Shown here in pieces: positions 22,501 through 31,989 of a DNA stretch of 64,000 nt (position 1 is the first letter of the stretch; every line of letters begins with the position of its first letter). The notes under the pieces are model-generated. The model saw only the letters and a list, made by a program, of their open reading frames with translations, had not been told where the DNA came from and did not search any database. The DNA comes from Tridacna crocea (lineage: Eukaryota > Mollusca > Bivalvia > Cardiida > Cardiidae). The position numbers and the translations under genes are program-made. The stretch lies in the NCBI GenBank assembly GCA_943736015.1, contig OX031063.1, positions 8,289,001 through 8,353,000 of the forward strand. Reading direction: 5' to 3'.

Positions 22501-25500
22501 ACATAAACACTCATGTATAAGATCCTCTTTGTCAATATGGGTGTATACGATTGTGTAACTCTGAACCCTTTCCCAAACGACAGCCTTTTGGACTAGACCA
22601 AATTGAAAGCATTTGCAGACAACAATTCAACTCTTGCTGAAAAGATGATTTCTGTCTATGACAGACTAGAAAACATTGTGGGAAAAGGAGAAAATGCTGG
22701 TTACCAGCATTTTCTCCTTTTCCCACAGTGTTTTCAAAAGGCTACTATTCCAGACCCGTAAAAACCAGGGATTGTTTGGGAAAGGCTTAATCAAAGTATC
22801 CTGTGTTTTAACAATCCCGGCGGAGAAGCCTTTTGAAAACATTGTGGGAAAAGAAGAAAATGCTTGTAACCAGCATTTCTTCTTTTTCCACAACAGTTTC
22901 TACTCTTTAAAACACAAATCCAATCATACACATTTAATTTGTTGTCTTTAAATGCTTCCGATATAGACATTTCGAAAATTTTGTCGTTTGGTTCAGTCAT
23001 ATTCTATTCTATGCTATTCTATTTTATGGAGAGGACAGTTTTCCTGTGCTTGTCGCATAATTGGCCTGTTACACGCAAAAAGGGGCATTCGGACATTTGC
23101 GTAAGGTGTCGTCTAGGATCAGCCTGCCCAATCATCGCAGGCTAATCCGAAACGACATTTCGCATTTTCTTATGTAATTTTCTGTTTTGCTTGTGTCAAA
23201 TGAAGGAGAAAATCTAATGTAGTCGTAAAGTGCCGTCTTGGATTAGCCTGCGCTTGCTGCTCAGGCTGATCTCAGACGACACTTTACGCAAATGTCAGAA
23301 TGCCTCTTTTCTGATACACGGTCTGTTTCGTCATGGTTTTGTAAATAAAGCGAAGTCAAAGAACTGAAACAGAAAATAGACATGGTTAATTTTATATCAC
23401 GAATTTCAGAAAAGATTTGTTATATTAATTTGCCATGGCTGCAAATGGCATCTCAAATAATTGTAATTTTTCCGGTGTATTGCAGAGAAATGACCCTCGC
23501 CTACAAAATGACCCATGGGTCATTTCTCTACGTAGAGGAATGACCCGGGTCATTATTCTACGTAGAGAAATAACCATCTAGGCTCATTTCTCTATGTATA
23601 ATAATGAGCCTTGGGTTATTTGTCTACGTAGAATAATGACCTGGGTCATTCCTCTACGTAGAGAAATGACCCATGGGTCATTTAGTAGGGGAGGGTCATT
23701 TCTCTGCATTACACCGGCATTAAGCAAATAAATCTAAGCATAAGAAAAAAAGAAGCATTTCGTTAAAAAGAGAAAGATTGCTGGAGAAGACAGAGCGACT
23801 TCAAAACGCGACAAGAAGGTCAAATGACCGTCATGTAAAGCATATGAGGTTTCTACTCGGCGGCTTTTTTACTTGTTTGTTTACATGTACCGAAATATAT
23901 TGAAATATTAATGCGGCGCCGCTTGAGCGGCGACACTATATTTTTATTCGGTTTTGTAAAGTGCCTATGGAGGCAGCCATATTGAACTGGTTCTATGCTT
24001 TGTTTAAACATCCATCTATATCTACTGTACTTTGATTACCAGATCGGGGTCCATATTAACTTTTTTATTTATTTGTGGGATTATTTTTAATATTTATTAT
24101 ATACCTAGAAGTGAAATCCTGGAATTTCCCAGTGTAATAAATTTTGATATCATCACTAGTGACGTTATCAACTTTCACGTTCACTTCCTGCCGTAATTTG
24201 GGAACTACTTTTTTTTTTCGACTACATTTTTTTCGACTTTCAAACGCAAAATTACAATAATGATGTTAATAAGGTATATAGAAAATAGAATAATCAACTG
24301 GTTGTTTTTGATATGAAAAATATCTCTCTCGGACGCGTCGTAAGGCGTTAAAAAAGCTCGTGCTGCGCACTCGTTTTTTCAACGCCTAACAACGCATCCT
24401 CGTGAGATATTTTTCATATCAAAAACAACCAGCTGATTATCCTTTATATGATATCTTGCACTTTCATTGTTAGATGGATAAAAACCCTGATCGTAGACAT
24501 ATCAACATTTTCCTTTCGAAAAATAATGATAAATAAAGATCCATTTCGAAAAATAAGTCACGTGATAAAAATATCTGTCACAAATTTTCGAAGTCGCCAT
24601 TTTGAATATCTTACGCTGGAAAAGGTTAAGAGGTATTTTTAAGCTCTTTGACCTAGAGCACCTATGTGGTACTTGTGACCCGAGTTATATGTTTGTTCCA
24701 GTGTTGTATGGATTGTAGAAATATTGTTTTCCTTTCGCGATCGTGTTTTTAAGACCAGCTAACTGTAAAAAGGTGAATGTTGGAGCGCCTGACATGACTG
24801 GTATCATAGCACCCCTCTAGTCTATATAGATATAATAAGAACTTCATTCAAGTCTTTATTATATCTATTCAGAGGGATTGTATGATACCAGACATATGTG
24901 TTTGAGTGTCAATTTAGCACAATCCGATAACAGACTTTTTCTTTCGTTAATGTATGGTAATTCATTGCCGACAAATATTTTTTTGTGGAGACAAAATCTT
25001 ACAAGGGCGACGACTTTCTCCACATATGCAAATATTGGATGTTTTAAACGTGACAAAATGAGTCACGTGATCAACAATGCGATTTCTACTGAGCTGTTAA
25101 ACGATCACGTGATTTTCACAAACGTTTTAACGCGGCCTAATGTATTGTATTGTGCCCTGTTACAGAAATAAGTGGTTTGCGGCGCCATTGATGTTCAGCA
25201 TCAATATTTTCTTGTTCGTTTTTATACCTGTAAAATTCAAATATCCATTCATGTCGCCGCCTTAAACTTTACTTTACTGTACCAGTGCGTTTCAATATGT
25301 TTATTCATTTGAACTATACTGATGCATGATTATAGGTCAAACCATGTTCTATTCTATTCTATTATGTTTCTATTACAATCTATCTATACCTGACAATTCT
25401 TCTGTATTTATCCGATATAGCAGATACGGACTCATAACAACTCTTCATGTCGCTGGAAAGGAAAGTGGCGGGTGAAGAGACGGGCGGTGGGTCGTTTGAA

Positions 25501-28500
25501 CTCTCTAGTTTTTGCTTCACAATTCTCAGAAAATCTTCAAATTTAGAAATTTCGTCCAAAGACTTTTTCAAATCACTGAAAGCAAATACAAATAAGACAA
25601 CATTACGACCAAAGTTCTCAAAAGTTTTAATGTTTCGAGATATTGTCTCGAGACGTTTGTAAATCAGTTAAAAAAAAAAAAGACAAGCTAGTCATGCTTG
25701 AAAGTGGATTTCAACCTTTGCTCCACGGTGATTTGTTCAAATTCAAGATATTTGCAGATGACAAACTAAATTTGGCTAAAACGACGTAAATTGGTCTAGA
25801 TAGGATAGAAAAAATTGTAGAAAAAAAGGAGAAAATTCTAGTTACCAGCATTTTCTCACAAGGTTTTCAAAAGCTTTCTCTTTTCAGGTTGTTAAAAGTG
25901 GGGATTATATGGATTGCAACACGCGAAGAGGTGCATTGGGACATTTGCGTAAAGTGTCGTCTCGGATTAGCCTGCGCAGTCCGCGCAGGCTAATCCGAGA
26001 CGGCACTTTACGACTACATTAGATTTTGTGCTACAGTAGACTTGCGTAAAACAGAAAATCACATAAAATCGGAAAGTGTCGTTTCCGATTAGCCTGTGCG
26101 GACTGCACACACTGATCCGAGACGAAACTTTACGCAAATGTCAGAATGACCCTTTTCGTGTGTTGCAAGCCATATGGTAAAAGGTTAATGCATCTTCAAA
26201 AACGAAATGACCAAGGTCAGCCTATGTAATCTGCGCAGGCTGACCTGGGTCAGTTCCTTTTGCTTTTGATAAATCTTCGTCATGTCAAAGGACAATTCTA
26301 CCTTAAGATTCAGCCAGGTATGGATGTATAAGTATACGTGTACATACAGTAAAACTCCTCTGTAAAGACCACTCACGGTACTTTTAAAATTTGGTCTTAT
26401 TAGTGGGGTGGTCTGATTTCCGGGTTTCACACGCCTACATTTTGATATAAACCCAGGCTCTGAGTATACTTTTGCAGGGCTAAATGATGTGAATAGTAAA
26501 TGCATTTGATTTAGGGAAGCCTAAGTAAACAAATGAAAATGACAACATTTTCATATTCACTAAAAAGTTTTATTTTTTCTTGAATTTGTTAAATAAATAA
26601 ATAATGCTGTAAAAGGATGCCTATTCATAATTTCCTATTTAACTCTTTACCAAACAACTAAATTTCAGATTGGTCCAAATTGAAAGCACTTGCAGATGAA
26701 AAAACAAATGTAACTGAATAACTGAAATTTGTTTCCAGCATTTTCCCCTTTTTCCATGATGTTTTCTAAAGGCTTCTATCTCAGGGTCGTATAAAGCAGG
26801 GATTGTTTGGGAAAGGGTTAAAACAATTATAGGTATGTACATTAATTAACTAATTGCATCTGAAGACAAAATGATCTTATGTTAGTACTGACAGAATTTC
26901 TGCTTTTTAATAGTGGGTTGCTCGTACTGCCGGGGTGGTCGGGAGGAGAGGTTTTACTGTATTTACTTGGTTTGATTCCACGCAGATATACATCAAACAC
27001 CTTTGCCAGAGGTCAGCTATTGTACTATTCAACGGCGTTAACCCTTTACTCCATAGATACTCATTTCTACGCTTTGCTTGTAGGAGCCTTTAGAAAACAT
27101 TGTGGCAAAAGGTGAAATTGCTCATGACGAGCAATTTCACCTTTTGCCACAGTGTTTTCTATGCTAGCAAAAGGTGTCATATACACATAAGAAACAGCTT
27201 CATCCTTGCTGTTATTTAGGGTCAGTTATAGATACCATAGAAATGCCTTATGGAGTATTGGGTTAACAAATTACGCAATAAGGACCATTTACTAATACAA
27301 AGTTTTACGATTGCTTTGTTATTTAGTCCCTTTTCACACCTCCCCCCCCCCACTCCTGTCGCCTGTCTGCTTGAAGGGAGAGTACCCATGACAAAGTTAG
27401 AGTTATTTGTAATGACGGTTTCTCTTTGACCATTAGGAGGAGGCAGTAGTAATGTCCCTTGACAGTGGGATGCATGATGGATAGGGAGAGCAACCATGTG
27501 AATAGAACGAATGAAATTAAGTCTCTACCTGAAAACTATGATTTTGAAGTATCTTTGGTCGTTAACATTTAATTCCCAATATTACAATCAGTTATTTCTG
27601 TCTATAAATATTCATGCCCAATCAAATAGAATAGCACGCAATCATAGGATGAACAAGTCATGGGACGAACTGGTTTCGGAACGAAAAAGCCCAGGACCAA
27701 GTGATCGATAGACAAGTTTTATATCATTGCGTCAATAGAAGGCTGTGAGGGAGTTAACCCTTGACCCCATAAGACATTCCTATGGCATCTCTAATTGACC
27801 CTAAATAACAGCAAGGATGAAGTCGTTTCTTATATGTAAATGACACCTTTTGATAGCATAGAAAAAATTGTGGCAAAAGGTGAAATTACTCGTCACGAGC
27901 AATTTCACCTTTTGCCACAATGTTTTCCAAAGGCTCCTACAAGCAATGCGTAGAAATGAGTATCTATGGAGTAAAGGGTTAAGCTATCTTTTAATCAAAG
28001 TCAGTATTTCCAAGATAGATGGCCTCACGCAGTACATTTCAATATGACATTTCCAATTATATCTCTGCATGCTACGAAAAATTTCATTTGTCTGCGAAAA
28101 ATTGAGTTTTACTGAGTTTATTTCCTTCGGCATTGCTCAAAATACGAAACATAGTCTTTGAAATTTAAAATTGAACTCATAGTGGTATTTTATTTCATGC
28201 TTTTCGTTAGGATATCGAGAAACAGCAGTGAAAATACTTTTCGATCTTACACTGGTACCACCAGCGGAAATACCGATTTTCATGTTCTTGTTGCCTTGGT
28301 TAATTGAGCGTGCCTCACAACCAGATGGAAACATGACGTCATTTACCTTACATTTCTCGCGCTTGACGTAATATTGTAATGCCTTGTTATGCGGGAGGGG
28401 TACCCCACGGGGAAGAACGGAAAAGAATTGTACTGGATTTTGATAAAGCTCATCCAAGAAAGGGTTAAAAGCATGAAATAAATAGAATATTTTTTTTTTC

Positions 28501-31500
28501 GGTGAAAGATCGAAATTTATTTCATGTCGTGAACACCATCGGTAACATTTTCACTCATGCCTGCGTCACTCGTGAAAATATTACCGATGGTGTCCACTCG
28601 CTGAAATATATTTCGATCTTTCACTGAAAACAAAACAAATATCCTCGATGTATTCGACAAATACCACAAAAAATCTTCAATACTTTGCCAATTCCAGAGT
28701 TCGACTCTTGTCCTCTCTCGGCGTATCTTTTGCAGCAAATTCGTTTTCATCCACCATTTCCTCTGGGTTCTGGAACTGAAAGAAATTAAGGGGTATGAAC
28801 GCAGCTACATTGTCTCTGAAACTTGTTCTATTGTTATTCCATTCATAAAGACAAGAAGCACGGACTGTGAAAAGGGAGCATAATGCATTTGCAAAAAGTA
28901 TCTACCCACTTCAGTCGGGACAGGCTGACAGGTTTCTAAACCCTTGGAAAAAAACCCTTTTGAAAACATTGAGGAAAAAGGAGAAAATGCTGGTTACCAG
29001 CATTTTCTCCTTTTTCCACAATATTTTTTCACGTTATACAGGACGAATACCTGCCTTTGAGCCATCTTTAATTTGTCGTCTGCAAATGCTTTCAATTTGG
29101 ACCAGTCCAAAATTTTGTCACTTGGTAAAGAGTTAAATACGAACTTATGTCAGATTCCGTATATATAATATTTTAACATGACACGCGACTTTGGCTCCAT
29201 AAACACATTGCAAGGGAAACGTGGTAAAATCTGCAATAATCCATGTAGAGTGACGTCATTCAATGAGTGAGTTATTCAATGGAACGTAATCTTCATCCGC
29301 GTTTTTACTCCAAGTTTGAACTTGTTTTCATTTCACTAAGAATTGGCCATGTTAGAATCGAAATAATCTTCTTTCTACCGTGGTATATCGTTCAATAAAC
29401 CACGTTGTGAGTTATGAGGCGCAATGAATAACCCACTCGGGCTATCGCCCTCGTGGATTATTTATTGCGCCTCATAACTCACAACTGTGGTTTATTGAAC
29501 GATATACCACGGTAGAAAGAAGATTATTTCTTAAATGGAACACTTACAGCTGTTTTAAGTTTGTTGATAAAGGACGATACAGATTTGAGCATCTTGATCT
29601 TCTGTAAACTGTCTGTCAACTCCTGCAGAACATCCTCCGCTTCCTGCCAGGATTTCTAGTTTACAATAAAATTCGTTTGAAAAAAAAAATATTGTAAAAG
29701 ATCAGCTTATTGCCCTTGATTGATTGTTTGAATGGTGTTTGGGGCCACTTTCAGGATTATTTCGGTCATACATTCAAGGCCGTCGGAAGCGGTCCGGCCG
29801 GTCCGGCCATGGCCGGATCAAATTTTCGGCCGAAAATGAAAAATGGCCAGACCAATTTTCGAAGAAAAAAAATGCGTAATCTAAACCTCAAAAAATGCGC
29901 CGGAATGCACCAGGGAGCGTCTTATTTTTCAAAAAAAAATCCGGGGGAGCATGCCCCCGCCCCCCCCCCCCCCCTCAGCATGGCTTAAACGCGTAATATT
30001 AACCTCAGAAAATGTGCCAGAATGCACCAGAGAGCGTCTTATTTTCAAATTTTTTCCGGGGGAGCATGCCCCCGAACCCCCTAGCATGGCTTAAATGCGT
30101 AATATAAACCTCAAAAAATGGGCCAGAATACACCAGAGAGCGTCTTATTTTTCAAAATGTTTCCTGGGGAGCATGCCAGCGGACCCCCCACCCTAGCATG
30201 GCTTAAATGCGTAATATAAACCTAAAAAAATGCGCCAGAATGCACCAGAGAGCGTCTTATTTTTCAAAATTTTTTCCGGGGGAGCATGCCCCCGGACCTC
30301 AAGAAATGCGTCAGAATGCACCAGGGAGCGTCTTATTTTTCAAAAATGTTCCGGGGGAGCAGGGGAGCATGCCCCCGGACCCCACCAGCATGGCTCGAAA
30401 TGTGTAATATAGACCTCAAAAAATGCGCCAGAATGCCACGGACCCACTAGCATGGCTTCGCGACTTCGTCGCTCGCCATACTGGCCGGACCAAATGAAAT
30501 TTCCTTCCGACGGGCCTGACATTGCATACATCACAGTGACAACTCGCTTATTCGTATATGTACTGGGCTTAACCTGTACTAGGCTGGGGTTCTTTAGGGT
30601 CTTGTACAAAGACACTCCCGCAGTAAAAAAATACCCAGTTCTTCCAGTGAGGCTTGAACGCACGTTGTCTGCACGCACATGTAATTTTCTTTGAAGATTC
30701 GATCTGTCTGCTATGACGTATCACCCACCCCCTAATACATGAGACAAGTAGAGCTTATACCAAAGCTATTAGCCTATTACCCAAGCATGCGGAAGCTGTT
30801 TAAATGAATGGTAGATGCATAGGTTACTCGCTAGCCTATGATAGCTGAATGAATCGCACCAAGTAGCAGCAGATTACTCATGAAACCCCAAAACGCGCGG
30901 AAGAACATCTTTTACCTACGAGAATTGGAGGGATGTGTGTTTTATTGCAATAGTTACTGGATTAACTCATAACCACACAATTCCTTCTTTTGACGACCCT
31001 CAGAAAGAAGCCTTGAGAAAACCTTGTGGGAAATGGAAAAAATGCTGGTAACCAGCATTTTCTCCTTTTCCCACAATGTTTCCTACTCTTCATGAAACAA
31101 ATTCCAAATTTTCGATCACTTTTATTTTGTCGTCTGCAAATGCTTTCGATTTGGACAAGCCTAAAATATTGTCGTTTGGTAATCAGTGAAGCATTCGTTG
31201 GGTTTATTTCGGTAAGGACATAATTTCGGGGAGATTGTACACAGTTGTTAAAGGCCCACTGAAGGCCAATATTGAAATCATCCCACTTAAAAGTATGGAA
31301 AAAAATGTGCAGATGACAGCCTGCCATGGTGTGCTTGGGCCATAATTACGTTGGTCGCTGGAAAAACAAAATTGAAATCAGGCAAAAAGTAAACAAAAGA
31401 CACAGCTAACTGGCAGGTTTTTACCTACGTTTGAAATTAATTAATCCATTACCACACAATCCCTACTTTTGACGCCCCTGAGAGAAAAGCCTTTTGAAAA

Positions 31501-31939
31501 CATTGCGGGAAAAGGAGAAAATGCTGGTAACCAGCATTTTCTCCTTTTCCCACAATGTTTTCTATCCTTCATAAAAAAAATTCAAATTTTCAGTCACTTT
31601 TATTTTGTCGTCTGCAAATGCTTTCAATTTGGACCAGTCTAAAATATTGTCGTCTGGTAATGGGTTAATTTCTCAGCGTCTAACACGTGGACCAACCGTA
31701 CAATTATTCAATGTCATCTCCACAATAATTTCCATACTTTTAAACACTATGATGCAAATTGAAACGCATTTAAACATCTGCTTTGTTTACATTTGGCCTT
31801 TATTGTTACTTTAAGGAACGTGCATATTGATTTGTCTAAAGGAAAAAAATGCGATTGCTCGTAACAAGCAATTGGTCTGAACTAATGTTTTCAAAAGCTC
31901 TGCTAAGAGGGACGGACGGAAGTACAGACAGACGGACCG

Positions 31940-31989
<50 letters not shown>

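Noticed and set aside
22532-23000. Several overlapping ORFs with 'GKRRKCW' and 'AGNQHFLLFPQCF' type translations
   Set aside because: These recur wherever a subfamily A MITE lies and are translations of the hairpin.
26185-26505. 106-codon reverse-strand ORF
   Set aside because: Spans a family B fragment and part of the TACAGTAAAAC element; no family match.
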